A stretch of 43,050 bases of DNA, from NCBI GenBank assembly GCA_024641005.1, contig JAHEDX010000006.1:29112-72161 (forward strand), read 5' to 3'. A program made the translations under genes and the position numbers. Below, piece by piece: positions 24,385 through 33,989 of this stretch. Origin of the DNA: Acidimicrobiaceae bacterium (GTDB lineage: Bacteria > Actinomycetota > Acidimicrobiia > Acidimicrobiales > Ilumatobacteraceae). Within the stretch, counting starts at the first letter, position 1. The number at the start of each line of letters is the position of its first letter. The notes under the pieces were generated by a model. That model ran no database searches. It was not told where the DNA came from and saw nothing but the letters and a program-made list of their open reading frames with translations.

Positions 24385-25239
24385 ATGCGCAGGGTGACAC
24401 GAAGGGCGAATCGATCTGCCACGTCGAGAGCGGCGATCCCGGCAATTCCACTGTTGTTGTTGCTTGCTGCTTGCGGAACGGGCAGCACCGATGTCCCCAC
24501 GCAAGATCTGAGCTCGTCGGAGACCGTGGCACTCGGCGAGTTCCCGGAAGAACTCTCCGATCGACCACCGCCGCCGGCACCGCCCACCACGCCACCCGAT
24601 TCCACGGTAACGACCGTCGCCCCGAGTCGGGGCCCGATCGTCGGGCCGATCGCCGACGCGGTGTTCGGAAATCGCGTGCTCTTGATCGGTGACACCGTGT
24701 TGGCGTCGACGGCGCCTCGTAACGACGGGTTGATGTGTGACGTGCTCGTCGATTTCGGATGGGCAGCCGAGATCGATGCCGAACCCGGGCGTTTCATCGA
24801 GTTCGCGCAACAGGTGCTCGACGAGCGCCTCGATCCCGGCGACGGCGAGCAGTGGGACGCTGCGGCGTTGATGTTCGGCAACCATTTCGACGGTGATCTC
24901 GAGGCATACGCCCGCCAACTCGAAGCGGTGCTCGATCGGCTGTCACCGCGCCCGACGATCGTGTACACGCTGAGCGAGGTCACCGCAGACGCGGTGGCGA
25001 TCAACGAGATCATTCGTGAACTCCCCAGAGCCCACCCCAACGTGGTCGTGGTCGATTGGGCGGCGGCAACCGAAGTCGACCTCGATCTGCTGCTGAAAGA
25101 CGGTGGCCCCGCACTCACCGACGAGGGCAGTCGCCGCCTGGTGCTGTTCACGGCAGCGGCGCTCGGTAAACCGTTGTCGGGCGAGGCCGGCGAGTGCCTG
25201 CCGTCGCCTTTCACCGACGACTCTGCGATCGTGCTCTGA
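24385..25239 (+). CDS. Lipoprotein with a degenerate SGNH-hydrolase-like domain
   Basis: A 284-residue predicted surface lipoprotein: basic N-terminus, hydrophobic AIPAIPLLLLL, lipobox LLAAC with Cys at ~30, then a Pro/Thr-rich linker to ~85. The rest resembles the SGNH domain attached to acyltransferase-3 proteins: NRVLLIGDTVLAST stands where GDS is expected. A LMCDVLVDFGW segment, AALMFGNHFDG in place of the GTND block, and KDGGPALTDEGSRRL in place of DGxHLTxxG follow. The nucleophile Ser is Thr and the catalytic His position appears to be Ala, so the domain is probably non-catalytic or altered. The family assignment is by motif spacing only. It converges with the DUF2752 gene 8 bp away. 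Confidence 0.65.
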   Translation: MRRVTRRANRSATSRAAIPAIPLLLLLAACGTGSTDVPTQDLSSSETVALGEFPEELSDRPPPPAPPTTPPDSTVTTVAPSRGPIVGPIADAVFGNRVLLIGDTVLASTAPRNDGLMCDVLVDFGWAAEIDAEPGRFIEFAQQVLDERLDPGDGEQWDAAALMFGNHFDGDLEAYARQLEAVLDRLSPRPTIVYTLSEVTADAVAINEIIRELPRAHPNVVVVDWAAATEVDLDLLLKDGGPALTDEGSRRLVLFTAAALGKPLSGEAGECLPSPFTDDSAIVL

Positions 25240-25246
25240 GCCGCGG

Positions 25247-25669
25247 TCAGCCGCGCAACCCGGGGACACCCGGCAGGTTGCGAATGATCGCGAAACCCAC
25301 CAACGCTGCTGCGCAGGCCGCATACACGAAGTTGGGAACCCTGACCTGACGCAGTGGCCTGCCCGCCATCTGCATGGTCCAGACGAGCCAGGCGCCGGCG
25401 AACCCGCCGAGCACCACCACGACGAAGATGTTGAATCTCAGCGCCTGGATCAGATCGCCCCGCAAGAGGTGGTGCGTCGCCCGGGTGAGGCCGCATCCGG
25501 GGCACCACCACCCGGTCAGCGTCCGAAACGGGCAGGGCAGAAACAATCCGCCTTCGCCCGGGTCGACAGCGGTCACATACGCGGCGCCCGCCAACAGACA
25601 ACATCCGCACGCGATCGGAGCGGCGAGGGCGGGAAAGCGCCCGCCGGCGGAGTCCACCGTGGCCGTCAC
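25247..25669 (-). CDS. DUF2752 family membrane protein
   Basis: A 140-residue small membrane protein. It carries the defining motif PCPFRTLTGWWCPGCGLTRA followed by HHLLRGD and an N in RFNIF, with hydrophobic helices on both sides (about three in total) and four conserved Cys. The molecular role of DUF2752 is not established. GTG 25669 is chosen because TACGGT lies 7 nt upstream; longer in-frame starts would run into the ABC-F gene. It is divergent from the ABC-F gene with only 23 bp between starts. Confidence 0.82.
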   Translation of the reverse strand: MTATVDSAGGRFPALAAPIACGCCLLAGAAYVTAVDPGEGGLFLPCPFRTLTGWWCPGCGLTRATHHLLRGDLIQALRFNIFVVVVLGGFAGAWLVWTMQMAGRPLRQVRVPNFVYAACAAALVGFAIIRNLPGVPGLRG

Positions 25670-25676
25670 GATTCTG

Positions 25677-25686
25677 ACCGTAGCCT
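25677..25686. promoter_or_regulatory. Bidirectional promoter with two -10 elements sharing TA
   Basis: ACCGTAGCCT reads TAGCCT on the plus strand (25681-25686, 6 nt before the ABC-F ATG). On the minus strand it reads TACGGT (25682-25677, 7 nt before the DUF2752 GTG). The central TA belongs to both hexamers. Confidence 0.6.
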
Positions 25687-25692
25687 GGCGGG

Positions 25693-27309
25693 ATGCTCCA
25701 GGCGCAGGCACTCTCGGTGGAAGTTGGTGGTCGACTACTCGTCGACGGCGCCAACTTCACCGTGATGCCCCGCGACAAGGTGGGCATCGTGGGGCGTAAC
25801 GGTGCCGGCAAGACGTCGCTGTTCCGGGTGCTCGGCGGAGCGAACGAACCGGCTGCCGGCAAGGTCGTGCGCAAGGGCGGGTTCGGGTATCTCCCGCAGG
25901 ATCCCAAGATCGAAGGCGACCACAACGCCCGCACGGCGATCCAACACGTGCTGTCGGGTCGGGGAATCGACGAAGAGGTGGTCCGGATCGAGAAGCTGCG
26001 GATCGCGATGGAGGAGGCGCCGACCGAGCAGAACATCGCTCGCTACAGCCGCGCCGAAGAGCAGTTCCGGCTGTCAGGTGGCTACTCGGCCGAGAGCGAG
26101 GCCCGCGCGCTGGCGGCAGGCCTCGGCGTCGGCGAGGATCGCATGGAGCATTCGATCGGGGTGCTCTCGGGTGGCGAGCGCCGCCGCGTCGAACTCGCTC
26201 GCATCCTCTTCGCCGGCAGCGATGTGCTGTGCCTCGACGAACCGACCAACCACCTCGACGTCGACGCCAAGATCTGGCTGATGGGGTTCCTGCGACAGTA
26301 CCGGGGGGCCTTGCTGGTGATCAGTCACGACCTCGAACTGCTCGACGAGGCGATCACCAGGGTGCTCCATCTCGATCGCTCCACCGAGACGGCGACCGGT
26401 CAGATCGTCGAGTACAAGGGCACATACACCCAGTACGTCAACGCCCGCGCCGAGGACGAGCGTCGTCTCATCAAGCAGGCCGCCGAGCAGGAGAAGGAGA
26501 TCGCTCGGATGCAAAAGTTCGTCGATCGTTTCGGCGCCAAGGCGACGAAGGCGGCTCAGGCGCACAGCATCGAGAAGCGGATCGCGCGGCTGGCCGCCGA
26601 GAAGGTCGAGGCTCCCAAGGCGGCCAAGACGATCACTGTCCGATTCCCGGATCCGCCACCGTGCGGTCAGACCGTGATCCAGGCCGCCGGGCTCTGCAAG
26701 GGCTACGGCGGCCCGGCGGTGTTCGAGGACGTCGAGTTCGACCTGGGCAGAGGCGAACGGCTGCTCGTGCTCGGCCTGAACGGAGCGGGCAAGACCAGTT
26801 TGCTACGGATCCTCGCCGAGGAGACCACTGCCGATCTGGGCCATTTCGAGTTCGGCTACCAGGTGCATGCCGGGTACTACGCCCAGGAGCACGACAATCT
26901 CGACACGTCGGCGTCACTGCTCGACAACATCCGCGCGGACATGCCGACCAACGTGAATCTCACCGAGACCGAGCTGCGTGGGCTGCTCGGCATGTTCGGT
27001 CTCTCGGGTGAGAAGGTGTTCCAGGATGCCGGCACGCTGTCGGGTGGCGAGAAGACCAAGTTGGCGCTGGCGATGCTGATGGTCGGTCGCAACAATCTGC
27101 TGCTGCTCGATGAGCCGACCAACAACCTCGACCCGCCCTCGCGCACTGCGGTTGCCGACGCCCTCAAGGGTTGGCCCGGTTCGATCATCTTCGTCAGTCA
27201 CGACACCGAGTTCGTCACCGAACTCAATCCGACCAAGGTGTTGTTGATGCCCGACGGTGATGTCGACTACTTCAACGACGAGTGGCTCGACCTCGTGAGC
27301 CTCGCCTGA
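25693..27309 (+). CDS. ABC-F family ATP-binding protein
   Basis: A 538-residue soluble tandem ABC ATPase without membrane segments, the ABC-F class that acts on ribosomes. First cassette: Walker A GRNGAGKTSLF, signature LSGGERRRVELA, Walker B VLCLDEPTNHLD. The inter-domain linker is charged and helical (RAEDERRLIKQAAEQEKEIARMQKF), as needed to reach the tRNA sites. Second cassette: GLNGAGKTSLL, TLSGGEKTKLALA, LLLLDEPTNNLD. Both Walker B Glu are present. The group resembles actinobacterial Uup/EttA-like housekeeping factors more than antibiotic-resistance proteins, although that cannot be settled here. Leaderless start after TAGCCT; convergent with fumarase, 6 bp apart. Confidence 0.93.
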   Translation: MLQAQALSVEVGGRLLVDGANFTVMPRDKVGIVGRNGAGKTSLFRVLGGANEPAAGKVVRKGGFGYLPQDPKIEGDHNARTAIQHVLSGRGIDEEVVRIEKLRIAMEEAPTEQNIARYSRAEEQFRLSGGYSAESEARALAAGLGVGEDRMEHSIGVLSGGERRRVELARILFAGSDVLCLDEPTNHLDVDAKIWLMGFLRQYRGALLVISHDLELLDEAITRVLHLDRSTETATGQIVEYKGTYTQYVNARAEDERRLIKQAAEQEKEIARMQKFVDRFGAKATKAAQAHSIEKRIARLAAEKVEAPKAAKTITVRFPDPPPCGQTVIQAAGLCKGYGGPAVFEDVEFDLGRGERLLVLGLNGAGKTSLLRILAEETTADLGHFEFGYQVHAGYYAQEHDNLDTSASLLDNIRADMPTNVNLTETELRGLLGMFGLSGEKVFQDAGTLSGGEKTKLALAMLMVGRNNLLLLDEPTNNLDPPSRTAVADALKGWPGSIIFVSHDTEFVTELNPTKVLLMPDGDVDYFNDEWLDLVSLA

Positions 27310-27315
27310 GCGGGT

Positions 27316-28989
<1,674 letters not shown>

Positions 28990-28996
28990 GACCGAA

Positions 28997-29002
28997 ACCC
29001 TA
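28997..29002 (-). promoter_or_regulatory. Candidate -10 (TAGGGT) of fumarase
   Basis: TAGGGT on the minus strand, 7 nt before the ATG at 28989, in the 34 bp after the TauE gene stop. Confidence 0.55.
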
Positions 29003-29023
29003 TGCCACCGAACCGCGACGCGT

Positions 29024-29764
29024 TCAGGCCAGTTGTCGTGCCAGCAGCACCAGCGCCGATGCCGCGCACGCGATCAGCACGAAGGGGCGCACCCGTTCGG
29101 GCGGGAGCCGGGCGATCGTGAACTGTCCGATCCACAGACCCAGCAGAACCCCCGGCACGAGCAGCAGCGCGAGCTGGAGTTCGCGACGTCCGATCACGCC
29201 GGCGATCAACAGGCTCGGGATCGTGAACGCCGAACCGATCATGTTGAAGGTGGCCAAGGTCGCTCGCAGGGTTCGTGGATCCGAATGCTGATACGTCAGC
29301 GCCATGGGCGGGCCACCGACGCCGGCGACGGTGCCGGCAAAACCGGAGGCGGTGCCGGCGACGTACAAGTTGCGCCGGGATGGCATGAAATGCAGGCCGG
29401 TCAGCGAACCGACCACGGCCAGCAACACGCTGATACCCACCACGACGGCGATCCCCCCTTGCCCCATCCTGGCCACCAGCCACGCGCCGATCACGACCCC
29501 GGTGAATCTGCCGATCACAGCGGGCACGAGTCCGCTGCGATCGATGTGGCTGTGTTCCCGCACCGTCATCCCCACGGTCAGCGGGACCACACAGACCACG
29601 ATCGCCCCAGGGATGAAGGCGGGGTCGATCAGCGACAGGGTGGGAGCCGCCAGCAGCCCGAGACCGACCCCGATCGATGCCTGGAGTGCGGATCCCAGGA
29701 ACACGATCGAGATGCAGAGCAGAGCGATCCAGGGGTTCAACCCGACGACCTCGGCGGCGATCAT
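29024..29764 (-). CDS. Sulfite exporter TauE/SafE family permease
   Basis: A 246-residue membrane protein with about eight hydrophobic helices. It has the duplicated family hallmark: [28 protein letters not shown] in the first half and [20 protein letters not shown] in the second. TauE/SafE members move organosulfonates or sulfite; the substrate here is open. Its ATG at 29764 follows the HrpB stop directly (TGA-ATG), so translation is probably coupled to HrpB. Confidence 0.87.
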   Translation of the reverse strand: MIAAEVVGLNPWIALLCISIVFLGSALQASIGVGLGLLAAPTLSLIDPAFIPGAIVVCVVPLTVGMTVREHSHIDRSGLVPAVIGRFTGVVIGAWLVARMGQGGIAVVVGISVLLAVVGSLTGLHFMPSRRNLYVAGTASGFAGTVAGVGGPPMALTYQHSDPRTLRATLATFNMIGSAFTIPSLLIAGVIGRRELQLALLLVPGVLLGLWIGQFTIARLPPERVRPFVLIACAASALVLLARQLA

Positions 29765-32245
29765 TCAGCGATCCTTCAGCCGCTTCGGTGGCTCGGACGC
29801 AGGATCATCGGGCCAGCGATGCTTGGGATAACGGCCGGCAAGGTCCTTTCGGACCTCGGCCCAGCTGCCACCCCAGAAGCCGGGCAGGTCGGCCGTGATC
29901 TGGATCGGTCGATCCGCTGGCGACAGCAGATGCAGCACGATCGCCCGTCCGCCTGCCCTCGGGTGCACCGTCGTTCCGAACATGTCCTGCACGCGGACCC
30001 TCGCCACCGGCTGATCGGCCGAATAGTCGATCGGAACCGAGCGGCCGTTGGGCAAGTCGAGGTGACGTGGAGCGATCTCGTCGAGGTCCGCGCCCTGTGG
30101 CCACGGAAGCTGCGATCGCAGCACCATTGCCAGGTCGACCTGTTCGAGATCCCGTCGGCCGATGGCGCCGGGGAGGTACGGGGCCAGCCAGTCGTCGAGG
30201 GTTGCCTCGAGTGCTGCGACGCTCCAGTCCGGCCAGGGATCCCCGGCGCTGCGATGGAGGAATTCGACACGTTCGCGCAGAGCGATCGTTGTCGCCGACC
30301 AGCCGAGTATTGCGAGTCGTGTCGCCCGAACCCGGTCCATCAACGCCGCGGTGGTCGCCTCGCCGGCCATCGGTCGGCGTGTGGTCGCCCCGAGCTGCAT
30401 CGATCCGAGCCGTCGTTCGACCCGTTCGACCAGGTCGTCACGTCCGCCATCCCACTCGAGGACGACCTTCTCGTCGACGTGATCACCGAACGTGTTCGCC
30501 ACGTCGTCGGCGTCGAGCGCGGCGGCGAGCCGGATACGGGACCGGTCGCGCCTGCCGTCGAGATCGGCGGCCACGAGGAACTCCTCGTGGGCGAGCGGGT
30601 CGGTGTCGGGCAGCCAGGCGCCCGATCCGGTGCGCAGCTGGAACTGTCCGGGACGTCGGCGGGCGGCCAACCGGTCGGGAAAGGCGTGCAGCAACGCACC
30701 GCCGGCCCGGTCGGCGTCGATCAGGTCGGGGTCGAAGTCGATCCTCATGCGGCGCGCCAGATCACGGGCGCGGTCGCGAAGGCGTGAGACGCTGCGCCGA
30801 TCCGCCTGGTCGTGGCTGTCACGGCCGGCCAGTACCCGCAGTCTCAGCGACAGGTCGGACGGCAGTTCGTCGGGGCGGCCGCGCAGCATGTCGCGCTCGT
30901 CGATCAGCACCGCCAGCGCGCATCCGAGCGGGGTCGGTTCGGCCACCAGCATGCGGGCGAGTCGCGGGTGCACAGGCAGGCCCAACATCCGTCGGCCCAC
31001 ATCGGTGAGGTGATCTCCGTCATCGATCGCCTCGAGATCTCGGAGCAGGTCGACTGCGGCGCGCATCGCCTTGCGCGGCGGCGGAGTCGGGAATGCCAAC
31101 TGATCGGCTGGTGTACCCCACGCCGCGATCTCGAGCATCAGGCCGGCCAGATCGACCTCTTCGATCTCCGGGGATCGATGAGCGGTCCGCGTGCCGTGCT
31201 CGATCTTGCTCCAGAGTCGGTAGCAGGCACCGGGTTCGAGGCGGCCCGCTCTGCCGGCTCGCTGCTCGGCCGACGATCGGCTGGTGGTGACGGTCGTCAG
31301 GCGGGTCATGCCGGTGTGAACGTCGAACCGGGGCGCTCGCGCCAGGCCCGAGTCGACGACGACTCGCACGCCGTCCACGGTCAATGATGTCTCGGCGATG
31401 TCGGTGGACAACACGACTCGACGCCGACCCGGTGGCGACGGGGCCAGCGCCGCGTCCTGCTCGGCCGGTGACAGTGCTCCGGCGAGTGGGTAGACGTCGA
31501 CATCCGCCCCGACCGAGTTGTGTAGCGCCGATTGGGTCCGCATGATCTCGCCGATGCCCGGAAGGAACACCAGCACGTCGCCGGGCTCCTCGCGGAGCGC
31601 GCGTTGCACCGCTGCCACGGTGGCGTCCTCGACGCGCCCGCGTCGCTCGCGCGGAACCCACCGGATCTCTACCTCGTGTATCCGGCCGGCGCTCTCGATC
31701 ACGGGGATGTCCCCCAGTACGGCCACGAGTGCCTGTGTGTCGGGCGTGGCTGACATCGCGAGGATCCGAAGGTCGGGCCGGAGATTGGCCGCGACATCGA
31801 GGGTCAGCGCCAGCCCGATATCGGTCGGCAGGTTGCGTTCGTGGACCTCGTCGAAGATCACCAGGCCGACGCCGGGAAGCTCAGGGTCGCCTTGTAGCCG
31901 ACGCGTCAGGATCCCTTCGGTCAGAACCTCGATGCGGGTCGTGGGTCCGATGTGGCGTTCATCTCGGGTCTGGTAGCCGACGGTGTCGCCGACCTGCTCG
32001 CCGAGCAGGTCGGCCATACGGCGGGCGGCCGCCCGGGTGGCGAGGCGCCGTGGCTCGAGCATCACGATCCGTTTCCCGGCGAGCCACGGTTCGTCGAGCA
32101 GTGCCAACGGAACCAGGGTGGTCTTGCCGGCGCCCGGTGGCGCCACGAGCACCGAGCGATGGTGACCGGTCAGCGCGTCTCGCAGGGGGGCGAAGGTCTC
32201 CGCGACCGGGAGGTCGGGGAGCGGTCGGCGCGCCGAAGACGGCAC
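29765..32245 (-). CDS. hrpB: ATP-dependent helicase HrpB
   Basis: An 826-residue DEAH-box helicase. Motifs in order: VLVAPPGAGKTTLVPLALL (Walker A), VIFDEVHERNLP (DEVH box), LAMSATPD, VLSTDIAETSLTVDGV, and SAEQRAGRAGRLEPG. Then come the HA2-like region and the HrpB C-terminal domain, with WPQGADLDEIAPRHLDLP and RAIVLHLLSPADRPIQITADLPGFWGGSW. The final PKHRWPDDPASEPPKRLKDR is the family's strongly conserved tail. HrpB is a bacterial relative of DEAH RNA helicases with poorly known function. A GTG at 32245 is used: it follows the upstream stop after 2 nt (TGAGCGTG), implying coupling. The frame is open further upstream but would overlap the thioredoxin-fold gene. Confidence 0.93.
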   Translation of the reverse strand: MPSSARRPLPDLPVAETFAPLRDALTGHHRSVLVAPPGAGKTTLVPLALLDEPWLAGKRIVMLEPRRLATRAAARRMADLLGEQVGDTVGYQTRDERHIGPTTRIEVLTEGILTRRLQGDPELPGVGLVIFDEVHERNLPTDIGLALTLDVAANLRPDLRILAMSATPDTQALVAVLGDIPVIESAGRIHEVEIRWVPRERRGRVEDATVAAVQRALREEPGDVLVFLPGIGEIMRTQSALHNSVGADVDVYPLAGALSPAEQDAALAPSPPGRRRVVLSTDIAETSLTVDGVRVVVDSGLARAPRFDVHTGMTRLTTVTTSRSSAEQRAGRAGRLEPGACYRLWSKIEHGTRTAHRSPEIEEVDLAGLMLEIAAWGTPADQLAFPTPPPRKAMRAAVDLLRDLEAIDDGDHLTDVGRRMLGLPVHPRLARMLVAEPTPLGCALAVLIDERDMLRGRPDELPSDLSLRLRVLAGRDSHDQADRRSVSRLRDRARDLARRMRIDFDPDLIDADRAGGALLHAFPDRLAARRRPGQFQLRTGSGAWLPDTDPLAHEEFLVAADLDGRRDRSRIRLAAALDADDVANTFGDHVDEKVVLEWDGGRDDLVERVERRLGSMQLGATTRRPMAGEATTAALMDRVRATRLAILGWSATTIALRERVEFLHRSAGDPWPDWSVAALEATLDDWLAPYLPGAIGRRDLEQVDLAMVLRSQLPWPQGADLDEIAPRHLDLPNGRSVPIDYSADQPVARVRVQDMFGTTVHPRAGGRAIVLHLLSPADRPIQITADLPGFWGGSWAEVRKDLAGRYPKHRWPDDPASEPPKRLKDR

Positions 32246-32247
32246 GC

Positions 32248-32736
32248 TCAGCCGGCGGCTGGTGAACCGGCGAACGGTCCCGGGTCGCCCGGAGCCGGAA
32301 TCGTGGGGACGTTCCAGTGTGTGGTCTCGGCGATCGCCTGGGCGACGGTTCGCCATTCGGCCGAGTTCCATCCCTCCGCAACGGCATGTACCTCGCCGTC
32401 GACGCGTGTGAACACGAAGGCGGGCAGCTGCTGCAGGCCCATCGCCGTCACGACCGAACGGTCGGGATCGCAGAAGACGAGGAATCGGTCGACGATCGGG
32501 CCGAGGAACTTGCGCGTGTCGTCGGCATCTGCCGTGACGATCAGGTTCACGCGTGCGTCCGAGCCACGGAATTCCTCGAGGATCCGGACGGCGGTCTTGA
32601 GGATCCACGAGCTCTCGTTCGTGTACGGATCGAGCACCACACTGGCGAGATGGAACGTGGTCAACCACTGGGAGAGATCACGCGAGTCACCGTCGAGCGG
32701 CGTCAGCGAGAGGTCGGGAGGCAGTTTCGTCGCCAC
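32248..32736 (-). CDS. Thioredoxin-fold-like protein lacking CxxC
   Basis: A 162-residue protein. The middle has a pattern like thioredoxin/redoxin folds: a strand TFHLASVVLDP, a helix TNESSWILKTAVRILEEF, a strand VNLIVTADAD, then RFLVFCDPDRSVVTAMGLQQLPAFVFTRVDGEVH. In that last stretch LQQLPAFVF stands where the cis-Pro strand is expected. No CxxC exists: the redox loop position is TNESSW. It may therefore be a binding or scaffold protein rather than a disulfide enzyme. Start GTG 32736, with TAGGAT 8 nt before it; a longer frame to 32826 would run into the divergent gene. It is the first gene of a tightly packed unit with hrpB and tauE. Confidence 0.6.
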   Translation of the reverse strand: MATKLPPDLSLTPLDGDSRDLSQWLTTFHLASVVLDPYTNESSWILKTAVRILEEFRGSDARVNLIVTADADDTRKFLGPIVDRFLVFCDPDRSVVTAMGLQQLPAFVFTRVDGEVHAVAEGWNSAEWRTVAQAIAETTHWNVPTIPAPGDPGPFAGSPAAG

Positions 32737-32744
32737 GGCGTGCG

Positions 32745-32750
32745 ATCCTA
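32745..32750 (-). promoter_or_regulatory. Candidate -10 (TAGGAT) of the Trx-fold/hrpB/tauE unit
   Basis: TAGGAT on the minus strand, 8 nt before the GTG at 32736. Confidence 0.45.
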
Positions 32751-32803
32751 ACGACCCGAACGTGGGCAGCCCCAACCAGCACGACACGATGGCTGTTCTG
32801 ACG

Positions 32804-32809
32804 TAGCGT
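32804..32809 (+). promoter_or_regulatory. Candidate -10 (TAGCGT) of the eIF2B-like gene
   Basis: TAGCGT, 6 nt before the GTG start at 32816. Confidence 0.55.
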
Positions 32810-32815
32810 ACGGGA

Positions 32816-33619
32816 GTGCATCCCATCGAGCATCTGCGTTACGTGGCGAGGTCCGGCGGGGCCGATGCATCCTCGCTCGTTCGGGAAGCTGCGATGGCGT
32901 TGGGCACGATGCGCGTCGATCCTCCGAACCTCGTGATCGCATGTCGCCGGATCGTCGAACGTCATCTCGAGCTCGGCCCGATGTGGTGGTTGTGCTCGCA
33001 TCTGCTCACCTCGCAGGACCCTTCCGAGGCCGCGTGGAGATTGGTCGACGAGATCGACGACGACGCCGCCGAGCGGCAGATCGCCACAGCGTTGCCGGAC
33101 GGGGCGACGGTGTTGACGATCGGCTGGCCCGAGACCGCCGGTGCGGCGTTGATGCATCGCGGCGACGTCCGGGTGCTCTGTGCCGACAGCTGCCACCGAG
33201 CGTCGTCGTTCATGCAACGGCTCGAGCGTTTCGAGATCGAGTGCGAGCCGGTTCCCTCCGAGTCGCTCGCGAGGGCCGCAACGTGCGCCGATCTCGTGCT
33301 GGTCGAGGCGGTCGCCGCATCCCCGGTGAGAGTGCTGGCCCCCGTCGGTTCCCACGTCGTGGCAGCCGTGGCGGCATCCGTCGGTACGCCCGTCTGGCTC
33401 GCCGCCGGCGTGGGTCGTCGGCTCCCTCAGCAGTACGTCGAAGCGATCGCGGCTCGTGTCGTCGTCGACACCGCATCGTGGGATCTCGATATCGACGACC
33501 TGCCGGTCGGGCTGATCACGCATGTCGGTTCGGCAGAAGGTGTGAGCGACCAGGTGGGTGTCGCGCTCCGAGCCGATTGCCCCTGTGCGCCCGAGTTGTT
33601 GCGCACCAGCCCGTTCTGA
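32816..33619 (+). CDS. eIF2B/MtnA-like Rossmann-fold protein (tentative)
   Basis: A 267-residue protein with no certain family. The first ~90 residues are helical and aliphatic (LRYVARSGGADASSLVREAAMALGTM). The rest is alternating strand/helix: GATVLTIGWPETAGAAL, VRVLCADSCHRASSFM, FEIECEPVPSE, CADLVLVEAVAASPVRVLAPVGSHVVAAVAASVGTPVWLAAGVG. This resembles the C-terminal domain of the eIF2B/ribose-1,5-bisphosphate isomerase/MtnA superfamily, in which a DA-V-A-x-N-G loop precedes a hydrophobic helix and VPF strand. The usual Asp of that loop is Glu here (VEAVAAS). Enzymatic activity is therefore unclear. The GTG start follows TAGCGT by 6 nt. It converges with the DUF2007-like gene. Confidence 0.5.
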   Translation: MHPIEHLRYVARSGGADASSLVREAAMALGTMRVDPPNLVIACRRIVERHLELGPMWWLCSHLLTSQDPSEAAWRLVDEIDDDAAERQIATALPDGATVLTIGWPETAGAALMHRGDVRVLCADSCHRASSFMQRLERFEIECEPVPSESLARAATCADLVLVEAVAASPVRVLAPVGSHVVAAVAASVGTPVWLAAGVGRRLPQQYVEAIAARVVVDTASWDLDIDDLPVGLITHVGSAEGVSDQVGVALRADCPCAPELLRTSPF

Positions 33620-33634
33620 CGGTCTGGCAGGCCC

Positions 33635-33919
33635 TCACATGCCTTGGTGTGCCGGGGGATGGCCGATGATCTCCTCGATCGCTGCTTCGGCCTCGACCAG
33701 GCGCGGTTCCATCACGAAGATGCGCGCCATCGGTTCGCGGGCGCCGAAGCGAAGGTGCGAGGTGAAGTCCTCGCTGACGACCGATGGGATATCCCTTTCC
33801 CACAGCTCATGCAGCACCAGCTGGGCCTGCCACATGGGGAGCCAGGCGGCCTCGCACGTTCGTTCGGGATCGGGGGGACGCGGCGGATGCTTTCCGAAGA
33901 TCCAATGAAGCAGACCCAT
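33635..33919 (-). CDS. DUF2007-like small protein
   Basis: A 94-residue protein. The segment WQAQLVLHELWERDIPSVVSED, then a short loop, ARIFVMEPRLVEAEAAIEEII matches the DUF2007 pattern: a helix that samples a ligand, a strand with IP-x-V and a V-x-x-x-D/E-x-x-x-A-x-x-I end. Such domains are described as putative signal-transducing; their role is not established. The N-terminus has a Pro-rich stretch (GKHPPRPPDPERTCEAAWLP). ATG 33919 with TATGGT 8 nt upstream; the frame is open further, but the divergent lipoprotein gene lies there. Convergent with the eIF2B-like gene. Confidence 0.6.
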   Translation of the reverse strand: MGLLHWIFGKHPPRPPDPERTCEAAWLPMWQAQLVLHELWERDIPSVVSEDFTSHLRFGAREPMARIFVMEPRLVEAEAAIEEIIGHPPAHQGM

Positions 33920-33927
33920 CCCGGTCC

Positions 33928-33933
33928 ACCATA
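33928..33933 (-). promoter_or_regulatory. Candidate -10 (TATGGT) of the DUF2007-like gene
   Basis: TATGGT on the minus strand, 8 nt before the ATG at 33919. Confidence 0.4.
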
Positions 33934-33976
33934 TTCCGTCGTCGGTCCCTGCCCGACACCGGCACCGACGGGCCGC

Positions 33977-33982
33977 TAGCGT
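33977..33982 (+). promoter_or_regulatory. Candidate -10 (TAGCGT) of the 33990 lipoprotein gene
   Basis: TAGCGT, 7 nt before the ATG at 33990. Confidence 0.6.
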
Positions 33983-33989
33983 TTCGGCA

